Shown: positions 51,959-61,539 of the stretch, piece after piece | Position numbering within the stretch: position 1 is the first letter of the stretch | Layout of the letters: every line of letters begins with the position of its first letter | Assembly (NCBI GenBank): GCA_015057825.1 | Contig: SVDN01000003.1 | Span: forward strand, 85,175 to 149,174 | DNA length: 64,000 nt | Reading direction: 5' to 3' | DNA from: Lachnospiraceae bacterium | Lineage (GTDB): Bacteria > Bacillota > Clostridia > Lachnospirales > Lachnospiraceae | Position numbers and translations under genes: made by a program | Notes under the pieces: generated by a model | What the model saw: only the letters and a program-made list of their open reading frames with translations | What the model was told of the DNA's origin: nothing | The model's database searches: none

Positions 51959-52525
51959 ATGATAGAAAAATTTGAATTCCAGGAATTAGAGCTAAAAGGC
52001 GCATATCTTATAAAACCATTTTATGCAACTGATGAACGTGGTGGTTTTATAAAAGACTATAACGTTGATATGTTTAAAAATAGTGGTATAGAACATGAAT
52101 TAAAAGAAGTGTTTTACACAATATCAAAAAAAGGTGTAATTCGTGCTATGCACTTTCAAGAGGTTAAAGAACAGGCAAAGCTTGTACGCTGCGTAAGTGG
52201 ACATGTATATGATGTTATTTGTGACCTTAGACCAGAATCTCCTACATTTAAGAAATGGCTTGGATTTGACTTGACAGGAGAAAACAGGTGTGAACTTTAT
52301 GTGCCGGAGCATTTCGGACATGGCTATCTGGTGTTAGAAGATTCGGTTGTAAGCTATAAATGTGGAGAAGTGTTTTACGGCGAATATGATACCGGAATAA
52401 TGTGGAACGATGAAACACTTGATATTAAATGGCCTTTGGAAAAAATAGGTGGAATTGACAATCTGATTATTTCTGAGAAGGATAAAAACTTAAGATCATT
52501 CAAAGAATACTTTAATCAACAGTAA
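51959..52525 (+). CDS. RfbC-like 3- or 3,5-epimerase for a 4-keto-6-deoxysugar nucleotide
   Basis: A 188-residue cupin-fold epimerase. YATDERGGFIKDYNVDMFKN, KGVIRAMHFQEVKEQAKLVR (with the catalytic His) and VPEHFGHGYLVLED are the conserved blocks of the RmlC family. The second catalytic residue (Tyr in the RmlC active site) is seen in VSYKCGEVFYGEYD. Next to rfbF and rfbG it should act on CDP-4-keto-6-deoxyglucose rather than the dTDP form; the position epimerised cannot be decided from sequence. Confidence 0.85.
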   Translation: MIEKFEFQELELKGAYLIKPFYATDERGGFIKDYNVDMFKNSGIEHELKEVFYTISKKGVIRAMHFQEVKEQAKLVRCVSGHVYDVICDLRPESPTFKKWLGFDLTGENRCELYVPEHFGHGYLVLEDSVVSYKCGEVFYGEYDTGIMWNDETLDIKWPLEKIGGIDNLIISEKDKNLRSFKEYFNQQ

Positions 52526-52564
52526 TACTATTGGCATGGTAAATATGGAGAAGTGTTAGGAAAT

Positions 52565-53668
52565 ATGGTAAGTGTAATAATCGATAATTACAATTACGGA
52601 AGATACATAGGTCAGGCTATAGAGTCCGTGTTAAACCAAACTTACACGGATTTTGAAATCATAGTAGTGGATGGGGCATCCAATGACGATTCAAAAGAAG
52701 TAATTGAAAAGTATGTATCAAAATATCCTGAGAAAATTCGAGCTTTTTACAGAGAAAAAAGCGGTCAGGCCGGCTCTTTTAACTTGGGATATAAAGAAAG
52801 CAAAGGGGATATTATTTGTTTTTTAGATGCAGATGATTATTTCTATGAAAACAAGCTGGAAGTCGTTGTAAAAAAACTGGAAAGCTGCGATTTTTTAGGC
52901 AATGCCAGAAAACATTTTGGAGATGTGCCTGAAAAAGAATATATTTCACCAATAGATACAACAAAAAACAGGCAGGAACTGTTTAGAAAATACGGCTATG
53001 TATATACCTATAATTTGATAACATCCTGTTTGTCAGCAAAACGAGACTTATTAAAGAAAATACTTCCAATGCCTGAAGACGGATATATTACTCATGCTGA
53101 TATGTATATTAAACTGATGGCCCAATATTACAGTGATATAACATATATCCCAGAAGTGTTAACAGCGTATAGGATTCATAACACACAGAAAAACAGTGAA
53201 TTTAAAGATGCAAAGGCTTCAAGTGATTATCTTGAAGAATATTATAATCAGGTATTTGAAGATATAAACAAGGCTTTGACTAAAACCGGATTTGCAACGG
53301 TTCCAAAGTTGACAGATGAAAATTTGGAAAAAGTATTTAATATTGCAAATCCTGATTCGAGAATAAAAAGAGGCGGAGTTTACGCCTTGTGCGGTGCAGG
53401 AGTAAACTCCTACAAACTACTTAATGTACTGAACACAGTAGGCGCAAAGGTTAAGTATGTGTCGGATTCTAATTCTAGCAAATGGGGAACCATTTGGAAT
53501 GGAATAGAGGTTATATCCCATGAGGCTCTGGTTGAAAAACGTTCTGAATACGAACAGATTCTTATTGGGACATTTGGATATCACAAGGAAATTGCGGCTC
53601 AATTGGAAAGCTTGGGGATGAAAGAAGGGAAAGACTTTTTTGTACCTATGAGTTTGCCGATGGACTGA
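52565..53668 (+). CDS. GT2 glycosyltransferase with C-terminal Rossmann-like module
   Basis: A 367-residue enzyme. The GT2 core starts MVSVIIDNYNYGRYIGQAIE and has ICFLDADDYFYENKLE (DxD) and AYRIHNTQKN near its end. Residues 268-367 form the Rossmann-like module (VYALCGAGVNSYKLLNVLNT, YVSDSNSSKWGTIWNGIEVI, ILIGTFGYHKEIAAQLESLG). The module is closely similar to the one ending the radical SAM protein at 44143 (shared SDSxxxKWG). A GTG at 52553 is in frame but gives poor ribosome-site spacing. Confidence 0.82.
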   Translation: MVSVIIDNYNYGRYIGQAIESVLNQTYTDFEIIVVDGASNDDSKEVIEKYVSKYPEKIRAFYREKSGQAGSFNLGYKESKGDIICFLDADDYFYENKLEVVVKKLESCDFLGNARKHFGDVPEKEYISPIDTTKNRQELFRKYGYVYTYNLITSCLSAKRDLLKKILPMPEDGYITHADMYIKLMAQYYSDITYIPEVLTAYRIHNTQKNSEFKDAKASSDYLEEYYNQVFEDINKALTKTGFATVPKLTDENLEKVFNIANPDSRIKRGGVYALCGAGVNSYKLLNVLNTVGAKVKYVSDSNSSKWGTIWNGIEVISHEALVEKRSEYEQILIGTFGYHKEIAAQLESLGMKEGKDFFVPMSLPMD

Positions 53669-53695
53669 AAATATAAATATAAATGAGGTGTTTGA

Positions 53696-54898
53696 GTGAA
53701 TATTACTGTAGTTGGAATGGGATATGTTGGACTATCACTGGCGGTTTTGCTTTCACAAAATAATAATGTGACAGTTGTAGATGTTGATGAAGAAAAAGTT
53801 AATTTACTAAATAATTGGAAAAGTGCAATTCATGATGAATTAATTGAGAAGTATTTGCAAGAACATATAGAAAGAAATTTGGTGTTACAAGCTACAACTG
53901 ACTCGGAAAGTGCATATAGAAAGTCAGATTATGTGATTGTAGCAGTTCCAACAAATTATGATGATGAGTTAAACAGTTTTGATTGCAGTGCAGTTGATAA
54001 GGTAATCGCAGAAGCCTTGTCTTTTGCTAAAGACGCAATAATTATTATAAAATCAACGATTCCAGTGGGTTATACCAAGGAAGCGTGTAAGAACAATAAT
54101 ACAGATAGAATTATGTTTTCACCGGAATTTCTACGTGAATCAAAAGCATTATTTGACAATCTTAATCCTTCGAGAATTATTGTTGGATGCGAAAATAGTG
54201 CAAAAAAATATGCTCATGAGTTTGCTGATTTGTTGGTCAAGGGAGCCAAAAAGAAAAATGTGGAAGTTCTTATAATGGGAGAAACAGAAGCAGAGGCGGT
54301 TAAGTTGTTTTCTAATACTTTTTTAGCGCTAAGAATTTCGTATTTTAATGAGTTGGATACATATGCTGAAACAAAGGGACTTGATACGCGTCAAATAATT
54401 AAGGGTGTATGTTTGGATCCGAGAATAGGCGATTATTATAACAATCCTAGTTTTGGGTATGGTGGCTATTGCTTACCAAAGGACACAAAGCAGTTGGTAG
54501 CAAATTATAATGATGTTCCGCAAAATATGATTACGGCAATTGTTGAATCAAATAGGACAAGAAAGAGTTTTATTGTTGATAGAATATTAAGAAAAGTTGA
54601 TAACGTTGAAAATAGACCACCGGTTATTGGTATATATCGTTTGACTATGAAATCGGAATCTGACAACTTTAGACAATCGGCGATTCATGAAGTGATTGAG
54701 CAATTGAAGCTAAAAGGTGCAGAAATTATTATTTATGAGCCATTATTGAGCGATGGGTCTTGTGTTGAAGGAGGAGTAGTTAATAATCTCAGAGAATTAA
54801 AACAAAAAAGTGATGTTATTGTGGCAAATAGACTTGATAATAATTTGATTGAATGCGCAGATAAGGTTTATTCTAGAGATTTATTTGAACGTGATTAA
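53696..54898 (+). CDS. ugd: UDP-glucose 6-dehydrogenase
   Basis: A 400-residue enzyme that oxidises UDP-glucose to UDP-glucuronate. NAD loop [42 protein letters not shown], the catalytic cysteine in [16 protein letters not shown] and the C-terminal NNFRQSAI-like segment ([16 protein letters not shown]) are all present. The start codon is GTG with GAGGTG upstream. From this gene on the DNA looks clearly more AT-rich than before, with more A/T-ending codons. It supplies glucuronate, an acidic sugar, to the glycan. Confidence 0.92.
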   Translation: MNITVVGMGYVGLSLAVLLSQNNNVTVVDVDEEKVNLLNNWKSAIHDELIEKYLQEHIERNLVLQATTDSESAYRKSDYVIVAVPTNYDDELNSFDCSAVDKVIAEALSFAKDAIIIIKSTIPVGYTKEACKNNNTDRIMFSPEFLRESKALFDNLNPSRIIVGCENSAKKYAHEFADLLVKGAKKKNVEVLIMGETEAEAVKLFSNTFLALRISYFNELDTYAETKGLDTRQIIKGVCLDPRIGDYYNNPSFGYGGYCLPKDTKQLVANYNDVPQNMITAIVESNRTRKSFIVDRILRKVDNVENRPPVIGIYRLTMKSESDNFRQSAIHEVIEQLKLKGAEIIIYEPLLSDGSCVEGGVVNNLRELKQKSDVIVANRLDNNLIECADKVYSRDLFERD

Positions 54899-54920
54899 TA
54901 TGGAGTTGGAGCAAAAATAA

Positions 54921-56360
54921 ATGAATGATTATTCAAAGAAAGTTTCTGTTATTGTCCCTGTATATAATGCATCAAAGTATTTGCATGAATCTCTTGGCAG
55001 CATATTAGGGCAAACATACAAGAATATTGAATTGATTTGTGTAAATGATGGATCAACAGATGATAGCCTTGAAGTTCTAAAGAGTTATCAGAAAAAGGAT
55101 GAGCGAGTAATAGTTATTTCACAAACAAATATGCATGCAGGTGTCGCTCGAAATAACGGTTTTTCAAAGGCACAGGGAAAGTATGTAATTTTTTTGGATG
55201 CCGATGATAGATTCAATTCTCAGTTGGTAGAGAAAATGGTGAAAAGAGCAGAGGAGACGTCGTCAGATATTGTTATTTGCTCTAGTGAAGGTTTTGACGG
55301 AAACACCGGAGAAAGATTTGACCTTGCGGGAAGTGGATTGAATATTGGAATTATCGGAGATAAAGAGCAGTTTTCTGTATATGATATTCCAGAAAATGTT
55401 TTTCAATTAACCTGTGGATGGTCTTGGGACAAGTTGTATTTAAGGGACTTCCTTGTAAGCAATAATCTTAAATATACTGATGCTTTGGTTTGTGAAGATG
55501 CAGGAATGGTATTTAAATCATATGCAGTAGCAAATAAAATGTCTATTGTTAGTGAAAAACTAATATGTCACAGAAAGTTTAATGGAAAATCTTTGGATGA
55601 AAACAGAATGAATAGTTGGCATAGTGTTTTTGATATGCTTTTTTCACTTAAGGATTTTTTGTGGGAAAAAAATATATACGATCTTGTTCAGAAAAGTTTT
55701 AAAAGGATGGCAGCAGAGCATATTATTTATTATTTGATTGGTATTTCAGATAAAATGATAATGGAAGAATATGTTAGATATTTTAGAAATGTTGCTATTG
55801 AAAAACTGGGAATAAACGGGTGGAATCAGTCGGATTACTCTAGTGAGGCAGCATATAAGATCATTAATTATCTTTGTGATGTTAAAGATGTTAACAATTA
55901 TATGAAAGCTCTAAGAACAGTTATAGAAGACAGAGAAAAAGGATTATATTATTTACAAAAAAAGTGTAATAGTCAACAGGAAACAATCGAAGGACAGCAA
56001 AAATATATTCAGAAGTTATCAAAAATTAAGAGATGGAATTTTGACACATCTATTCTTGAAGAAAAACCAAGGGTTATTGTTTATGGCTATGGTGATGTAG
56101 GAAGGGATTATTGCAAACAGATTTTGGAGCATAAATCAGGAGTACTGGTTATGGCTGTGGACAGTCAGTTTGAACAATATAAACATGAGACAATGCAGGT
56201 TCACAAAATAGAAGATATAATAAATGCTGAATTTGATGTAATTATGGTGGCTGTATATAGTAAAACTATTGCGCAAGAAATACGAGGCTTGTTAATTAAT
56301 ATGGGAGTGCCTCGAAGCAAAATTGTTTGGTTTAATCTGGAACAAGGTTACTATGAATAA
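54921..56360 (+). CDS. GT2 glycosyltransferase with C-terminal Rossmann-like module
   Basis: A 479-residue enzyme. GT2 core: VSVIVPVYNASKYLHESLGS, LICVNDGSTDDS, YVIFLDADDRFNSQ (DxD) and GWSWDKLYLRDFL. A helical stretch with a short coiled coil follows (about 330-375). Residues 380-479 form the Rossmann-like module (RVIVYGYGDVGRDYCKQILE, MAVDSQFEQY, VIMVAVYSKTIAQEIRGLL). It lies in the AT-rich part of the locus. Closest in plan to the GT2 at 57458. Confidence 0.82.
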   Translation: MNDYSKKVSVIVPVYNASKYLHESLGSILGQTYKNIELICVNDGSTDDSLEVLKSYQKKDERVIVISQTNMHAGVARNNGFSKAQGKYVIFLDADDRFNSQLVEKMVKRAEETSSDIVICSSEGFDGNTGERFDLAGSGLNIGIIGDKEQFSVYDIPENVFQLTCGWSWDKLYLRDFLVSNNLKYTDALVCEDAGMVFKSYAVANKMSIVSEKLICHRKFNGKSLDENRMNSWHSVFDMLFSLKDFLWEKNIYDLVQKSFKRMAAEHIIYYLIGISDKMIMEEYVRYFRNVAIEKLGINGWNQSDYSSEAAYKIINYLCDVKDVNNYMKALRTVIEDREKGLYYLQKKCNSQQETIEGQQKYIQKLSKIKRWNFDTSILEEKPRVIVYGYGDVGRDYCKQILEHKSGVLVMAVDSQFEQYKHETMQVHKIEDIINAEFDVIMVAVYSKTIAQEIRGLLINMGVPRSKIVWFNLEQGYYE

Positions 56361-56410
56361 GCTTGCATTAAAGAGTTTTAATTATTTATTGTTTGAAAGG
56401 GATTGATAAA

Positions 56411-57436
56411 TTGAGTATTAGTAATGAAGTATTTATTTTTGGAACAGGAAAGTATGGAACTGCATTATATGCTTTCCTTAATGAAAAAAAAATACAAATA
56501 AAAGGATTTATTCAAACGAATATAGGCGAAATCAATAATTATTTTGGAATTCCGATATATGATTTAAAAACTTTTACAAGTGTGAAAAGAAGAAATTCAA
56601 TTGTATTGCTTGCGATTGCGGATGAAAAAGTACGTAAATATGTAAGAACTGTTTTGACGATTGAGAAAGCAGTTTTGATGGACAATATTGTTGATTGTGC
56701 AGCGTTTATAGAGACTAATTGTATGGGAAATAAACGTGGAAAGTATTGTATTTTATGTGGGAATTATGTTGATGATTTCTTGGAACATGGAGAGGATGCT
56801 CCATGTTTCGTTAATCATGTAATGGTTGGGGCTGGTAAAAGAAAAAATGCAAAATGTCCGCTGTGTACTGGCATAGATAGAAATCGATGGTGTTATTATG
56901 TTATTTCACATTTTACGGATATGCTGTCAACTGAATGTAAGGTATTGCATTTCGCACCGGAAAGAGGAATTATTGATTTGATACAGACAAATGCAAGGTG
57001 TAGTTATGTATCTGCTGATATTGATAAGAACAAAGCTATGCTTGCTATAGATGCGACGGATATTCCGTTTCGTAATGAGGAGTTTGATTATATTATTGCG
57101 AATCATGTTTTGGAACATATTGCTGATGATAATAGGGCATTGAAAGAATTTAAAAGAGTTTTAAAAGTAGGTGGTGTAGCAATTGTTTCTTTCCCGATAT
57201 GTTTGGATAGGATTACCTATGAAGATAAAACGGTTATAACTCCAGAAGAGCGTTTGCAAAAATTTGGGCATAGGGGACATGTTAGAATTTACGGTACAGA
57301 TTACAAAAAAAGGTTAGAGGCAGCTGGTTTTGAGGTAGAAATTAAATCTTCTGAGGAAGAATTAACAAAGAAAATAATGGAAGAGTTTGGCTTTTGGGAA
57401 AAAGATGTTATTTTGCTTTTGAGAAAAAAACAATAG
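56411..57436 (+). CDS. Methyltransferase with N-terminal Rossmann-like module and Cys-rich middle
   Basis: A 341-residue protein. Residues 1-100 form the Rossmann-like module (VFIFGTGKYGTALYAFLNEK). Residues 112-165 contain cysteines (CILCGNY, APCFVNH, KCPLCTGIDR) that could bind zinc. Residues 170-341 are a class I SAM-dependent methyltransferase (KVLHFAPERGIIDLIQ, SADIDKNKAMLAIDATDIPF, DYIIANHVLEHIADDNRALK). It probably methylates a sugar hydroxyl or phosphate. The start is TTG at 56411 with AAAGGGATTGATAAA; an earlier in-frame TTG (56393) has no ribosome site. Confidence 0.78.
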   Translation: MSISNEVFIFGTGKYGTALYAFLNEKKIQIKGFIQTNIGEINNYFGIPIYDLKTFTSVKRRNSIVLLAIADEKVRKYVRTVLTIEKAVLMDNIVDCAAFIETNCMGNKRGKYCILCGNYVDDFLEHGEDAPCFVNHVMVGAGKRKNAKCPLCTGIDRNRWCYYVISHFTDMLSTECKVLHFAPERGIIDLIQTNARCSYVSADIDKNKAMLAIDATDIPFRNEEFDYIIANHVLEHIADDNRALKEFKRVLKVGGVAIVSFPICLDRITYEDKTVITPEERLQKFGHRGHVRIYGTDYKKRLEAAGFEVEIKSSEEELTKKIMEEFGFWEKDVILLLRKKQ

Positions 57437-57457
57437 GAAAGTTATGGTGAATGTGTT

Positions 57458-58783
57458 TTGGGAAATGAAGTGATAATTAGCGTAGTAATTCCGGTTTATA
57501 ACGCGGAAAAATATATTAGACGTTGTTTGGATAGTATATTAGGACAAAATATAGATGGTTTGGAAATAATATGTGTTGATGATGGTTCAAGTGATAACTC
57601 ATTAGAAATATTGGAATATTATTCAAAAAAAAATGAGGAAGTTATTGTACTCAGTCAAAAAAATCAATTTGCGGGAATTGCTAGAAATAATGGTTTGAAA
57701 AAAGCATCAGGAAAATATATTCATTTTATGGATGCAGATGATTATTTGCAACCAAATGTTTATGGGAAAATTATTGATTTTGCGGTAAAAAATAATACTG
57801 ATGTTATAAAGTTTAGGAGTGTTGCATTTGATGAAAAGGATGAATGCGAAACAAGCGAAAATTCGCATTATTATGATAATCCTAACTGGGGAAATGTTTT
57901 TGATAAAGTGATTTCGGTTAGAAATCATTCTTTTGAGCTGATAGAATGCGCAAATTGTACACCATGGTCTGGAGTATATAAAAGAGATTTTCTTGAAAAA
58001 AATAATATAAGATTTAATGGATTAAGATGTGTAAATGATAGATCCTTTTATATTCAGACTATTATTTCTGCACAAAGAATTATGTATATTGATTTGTGTG
58101 TGGTAAGGCATCAAATTGCAAATAAAGATTCTTTGGTAGGTGTAAGAGGTGATAATTTTGAGTGTCATTTTAAGTCATATTATGAAATTGAGCATTTGAC
58201 AAGAGATATTATTCCTGAGCTTAGAAAACGTATTATGACTTCAGAAATGAATGATATTCTTTTTTGGTATACTAAAATGTCGTTGGCTCAGAAAGAAACA
58301 ATCAAATATGAAATATATCGTTTTTTTTCAAGCGTAGATTGGTCTGTAATTAACAAAAATGAAGAAATGTCTAAATGTTTTGTTGAAATAAATGAATTAT
58401 TAAAAGAATTTGGCCGTGTAAGTATTGTTCCGATAGAAGACATTATTATGTTAGTTAACTCATACGAATATTTGTATGTGTATGGAGCGGGCGTTATGGG
58501 TAAAAGGATAATTAAGTATTTAAGCAAGCAGGGAATTACTCCACAAAACATAGTTGTTAGTGATTCACAAGCTGAAGAAGTAATAGACAACATTGAAGTT
58601 AAACGAATAGGCGATGTTATCTTCCCGGGTGATGTTGATAAAATAGGATTTATTATAGCTGCGAAAGGTATTTATCATATTCAAATGATGCGTAGTTTGA
58701 ATAGATATGGCATCGAAAATGTATTGTCTGTTTCAGATGAGGATTTCGAGAATAAATTATTACATTTAGTTGAAGCTGAGTAA
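57458..58783 (+). CDS. GT2 glycosyltransferase with C-terminal Rossmann-like module
   Basis: A 441-residue enzyme. GT2 core: ISVVIPVYNAEKYIRRCLDS, IICVDDGSSDNS, YIHFMDADDYLQPN (DxD) and NCTPWSGVYKRDFL. The C-terminal 105 residues form the Rossmann-like module (YLYVYGAGVMGKRIIKYLSK, IVVSDSQAEEVIDNIEVKRI, GFIIAAKGIYHIQMMRSLNR). The start codon is TTG; the ribosome site is weak (GGTGA). The end overlaps the possible upstream extension of the next gene, but that gene's better start is at 58797. Confidence 0.82.
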   Translation: MGNEVIISVVIPVYNAEKYIRRCLDSILGQNIDGLEIICVDDGSSDNSLEILEYYSKKNEEVIVLSQKNQFAGIARNNGLKKASGKYIHFMDADDYLQPNVYGKIIDFAVKNNTDVIKFRSVAFDEKDECETSENSHYYDNPNWGNVFDKVISVRNHSFELIECANCTPWSGVYKRDFLEKNNIRFNGLRCVNDRSFYIQTIISAQRIMYIDLCVVRHQIANKDSLVGVRGDNFECHFKSYYEIEHLTRDIIPELRKRIMTSEMNDILFWYTKMSLAQKETIKYEIYRFFSSVDWSVINKNEEMSKCFVEINELLKEFGRVSIVPIEDIIMLVNSYEYLYVYGAGVMGKRIIKYLSKQGITPQNIVVSDSQAEEVIDNIEVKRIGDVIFPGDVDKIGFIIAAKGIYHIQMMRSLNRYGIENVLSVSDEDFENKLLHLVEAE

Positions 58784-58796
58784 AGGAAGTGTATTT

Positions 58797-59894
58797 ATGG
58801 AAAATATTCAGATTTCATGTGCAGTAGAAGTAAACGGTAAAATTTACTTCTCGGCATTTAACCGTAATGGGTTATTTAAAATTGATATTTTAAATGGAAA
58901 GATGAAGTTTGTTACTTCGTTTATTGATGAGAAACCATTTAAAACGTATATTCATAGAACTTGCGTTGTGTACAATAATAACATTTTTTTTATTCCATAT
59001 AATTCTTGTAATATGCATGTATTCAACTATGTAACTGGAGAGCAAAGAGTTGTTAGACTTTTGGAAGATAATCAAGAACAATGGAAAGGCTTGTATGAAA
59101 CTGTTCAAATAAATAATTATTTATATTTGTTCTCCGAAAATTTAGCACCGTATTTGGTGCTTAATATGGATGATTATACTGTTGTTTCTTGCGATTTGTT
59201 TTATGAATGGTTGTCAAAACACGTTCCTATTGAAAGTGATAAGGGGATTTTTAGGATTGCTCAAGTTGCGGATAGAGTATATTTTGCTATTAGGGGTGCA
59301 TCTGAAGTCCTCTCGTGGGATTTAATTAAAGAGATTGGCGAAGCTTATGACTTAAAGTTGAAAAACATTTTTGGTGTAGAAAATGCAATAAATGGACTTG
59401 CTATTACTTTAAAAAATAAATATGATATATTTTTTTGGAATTTTGAGAATGTTGAAAGAATTTATTCGCTTGATGAAAATTGCAAAACAATGAGACCCTT
59501 TATAAGGAATATTTGTTTTGATGATTGTATGTTGGTTATACCGGCTTATAAGACATTTTTTCTGATTGTAGATAAAAATCATGAAATAACGAAATTGAAT
59601 TATTTGGAACGCGTGGATTATAACGAAAGTCTTGAGTTTGGGAAAAATGGATTTGTGCTTATGGATGATAAACTAGCATTGTTTGCCATTGAAAAAAGCG
59701 TGGTTTTGGAAATTGATTTTAATGAATTATGCATTAATGTTCAAACAATAGAATTACAAACATCTATGGAATATTCTTATTGGAAAATGAAGTCAATTGA
59801 AATGGTTAATGGTTTGGAAAAGGGAATTATTGAGAGCGATGGGCTTAATCTGACTGATTTCATATGCTATCAACGATTAAAAGATGAAAAATGA
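58797..59894 (+). CDS. Protein of unknown function, possibly a beta-propeller
   Basis: A 365-residue protein not recognised. It is rich in short beta-like segments with aromatic and Asp/Asn turns (KIYFSAFNRNGLFKIDILNG, NNIFFIPYNSCNMHVFNYVT, NNYLYLFSENLAPYLVLNMD, DRVYFAIRGASEVLSWDL). These recur every 45-50 residues, the look of a beta-propeller. No signal peptide is seen. AAAGGAAGTGTATTT precedes the ATG. Its place among glycosyltransferases suggests a scaffold or binding role; this is inference. Confidence 0.5.
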   Translation: MENIQISCAVEVNGKIYFSAFNRNGLFKIDILNGKMKFVTSFIDEKPFKTYIHRTCVVYNNNIFFIPYNSCNMHVFNYVTGEQRVVRLLEDNQEQWKGLYETVQINNYLYLFSENLAPYLVLNMDDYTVVSCDLFYEWLSKHVPIESDKGIFRIAQVADRVYFAIRGASEVLSWDLIKEIGEAYDLKLKNIFGVENAINGLAITLKNKYDIFFWNFENVERIYSLDENCKTMRPFIRNICFDDCMLVIPAYKTFFLIVDKNHEITKLNYLERVDYNESLEFGKNGFVLMDDKLALFAIEKSVVLEIDFNELCINVQTIELQTSMEYSYWKMKSIEMVNGLEKGIIESDGLNLTDFICYQRLKDEK

Positions 59895-59940
59895 TTTGAA
59901 AGGAATATAGCTCTATTTAATATGGGGTGTTGGGTAAAAT

Positions 59941-61173
59941 ATGAAAAATTTGATTATTAATAATGTATCAGAATTATTGTTATTATTTGCAAGCAAAGAA
60001 GAGGTTGCTTTATATGGCTGTGGGGATGTAGGCAAACTTACGTTTTGCCTTTTGGATACTTGTGGTTTGTCATGGAAAATCAAAAGAGTGTATGTAACAA
60101 ATAAAAAAGAAAATGATTGTTTTTTCGGGAGAGAAATTGTTAGCTCTAAATGTGGTATTAATGATGAGTTTGTGTTGGTTTCAACATCAGAGCAATATCA
60201 TGCTGAAATAATGGAAGAATTAAAAGATAAATGTGAAATAAGTTTTGCTTTTACATCAGAAGCATTAATTGCAGAAATGAGAATGCTAGAGTATCACAGA
60301 CAATCAGGATGTGAGATAAGGCAAGTTCATGAACAATTAGGGAATATCAGTTGTCGTATTAATAGTTTTGTAAAAACTATTCCGTTAAGACAACTACAGT
60401 TTTCGGTGGATATAACAGAGCATTGCAATTTGAATTGTATTGGGTGTAATCATTTTTCTCCTTTAGCAGAGAATGAATTTTTAAATATTGAACGTTTTGA
60501 GAAAGACATAAAAAGATTAAGTTTTCTTGCGCAGGGTGATGCATATAGAATTGAATTAATGGGTGGAGAACCTTTGTTGAATCCTGATGCTATTAAATAT
60601 GCAATTATAGCTCGTGAAAATTTTCCTAATGCAAGTATTGCGTTTTTGTCAAATGGTTTACTTGTGAAAAAAATGCCTAAAAATTTTTTTGAAGATTGTG
60701 TAAAATATGATATTTCTATTGATTTGACACCATATCCTATTGAATTAGATTATGTTGAGTTAATTGATTATATAAAAAAACAGGGGTTGATAAGAAGTAG
60801 ATTTCAAACTGGCGCTAATTATCGTGTTTGGAGAAAGTCATTTTTTGATTTGGATCCGAGAGAACCGAGTTCAAATTCAGCAGATAATTGGCTTAATTGT
60901 ATTCAGGCAAATAATTGTATGAACTTAAGAAATGGAAAACTATCGTGTGTTACAATTCAAAAAATTAAGCATTTTATTAATGCGTTTCCTGAAGAAACGA
61001 AGAATATGTATTTTACGCCCCGAGACTTTATTGATATTTATCAGATTGATAATGTAGAGGAAATATTTGATTTCTTTGCAAAGCCTTTTGCTTTTTGCAA
61101 ATATTGCAAGACACGTGAAACTCGTGAAATACAGTGGGATGTTTCTAAAAAAAATATTGATGAATGGGTTTAA
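59941..61173 (+). CDS. Radical SAM enzyme with N-terminal Rossmann-like module
   Basis: A 410-residue protein. Residues 20-125 form the Rossmann-like module (EVALYGCGDVGKLTFCLLDT, VYVTNKKENDCFFGREIVSS, VLVSTSEQYHAEIMEELKDK). Residues 150-390 form the radical SAM domain with VDITEHCNLNCIGCNHFSPL (Cx3Cx2C) and YRIELMGGEPLLNPDA. C-terminal cysteines (NCIQANNC, CKYCKTRETR) may bind an auxiliary cluster. It mirrors the radical SAM protein at 44143, but with the module at the opposite end. The substrate is unknown. Confidence 0.8.
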   Translation: MKNLIINNVSELLLLFASKEEVALYGCGDVGKLTFCLLDTCGLSWKIKRVYVTNKKENDCFFGREIVSSKCGINDEFVLVSTSEQYHAEIMEELKDKCEISFAFTSEALIAEMRMLEYHRQSGCEIRQVHEQLGNISCRINSFVKTIPLRQLQFSVDITEHCNLNCIGCNHFSPLAENEFLNIERFEKDIKRLSFLAQGDAYRIELMGGEPLLNPDAIKYAIIARENFPNASIAFLSNGLLVKKMPKNFFEDCVKYDISIDLTPYPIELDYVELIDYIKKQGLIRSRFQTGANYRVWRKSFFDLDPREPSSNSADNWLNCIQANNCMNLRNGKLSCVTIQKIKHFINAFPEETKNMYFTPRDFIDIYQIDNVEEIFDFFAKPFAFCKYCKTRETREIQWDVSKKNIDEWV

Positions 61174-61203
61174 CACGAAATCGCAAAAAACGAGAATAAT
61201 AAG

Positions 61204-61473
61204 ATGCTTGATGTTGATAAAAAAGGCCGTGTTTGTTGGAAAAAAATGGAAGATTTTAAAGTTGACGATATTGTTTATAAAGAATTTTCTCATATTCACA
61301 AAATGTTAAGTAGTGATAAGCATCATCGAATTGGTGTTATTTCAACGGGTACTCATACAATTGATTATTCTAATGTTGCGGAAAATATATCAAAAATCGC
61401 ATATTCAGGTTATTGTGAGCTAATAGAAAATGATGAGAAGTATGTTTTTAGACATGCTGATTATAAATGTTAG
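61204..61473 (+). CDS. Small protein or gene fragment at the end of the glycan locus
   Basis: An 89-residue frame, not recognised. It reads LDVDKKGRVCWKKMEDFKVD and ends FRHADYKC. No good ribosome site is seen (only GAGAATAATAAG), and the composition is like the AT-rich genes before it. It may be a fragment of a larger locus gene. About 140 bases without a gene follow before the AlbA-type regulator. Confidence 0.4.
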   Translation: MLDVDKKGRVCWKKMEDFKVDDIVYKEFSHIHKMLSSDKHHRIGVISTGTHTIDYSNVAENISKIAYSGYCELIENDEKYVFRHADYKC

Positions 61474-61539
61474 GTTTAATCTGAACCATTTTGTTTACTG
61501 GCTTTCTTTCGATTGTGTTAAAAGAATATGATGTTTTTA

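Noticed and set aside
61204..61473. Antitoxin or complete enzyme call for the 89-residue frame
   Set aside because: No domain motif, weak ribosome site and neighbour-like composition; it is left as an unknown fragment.
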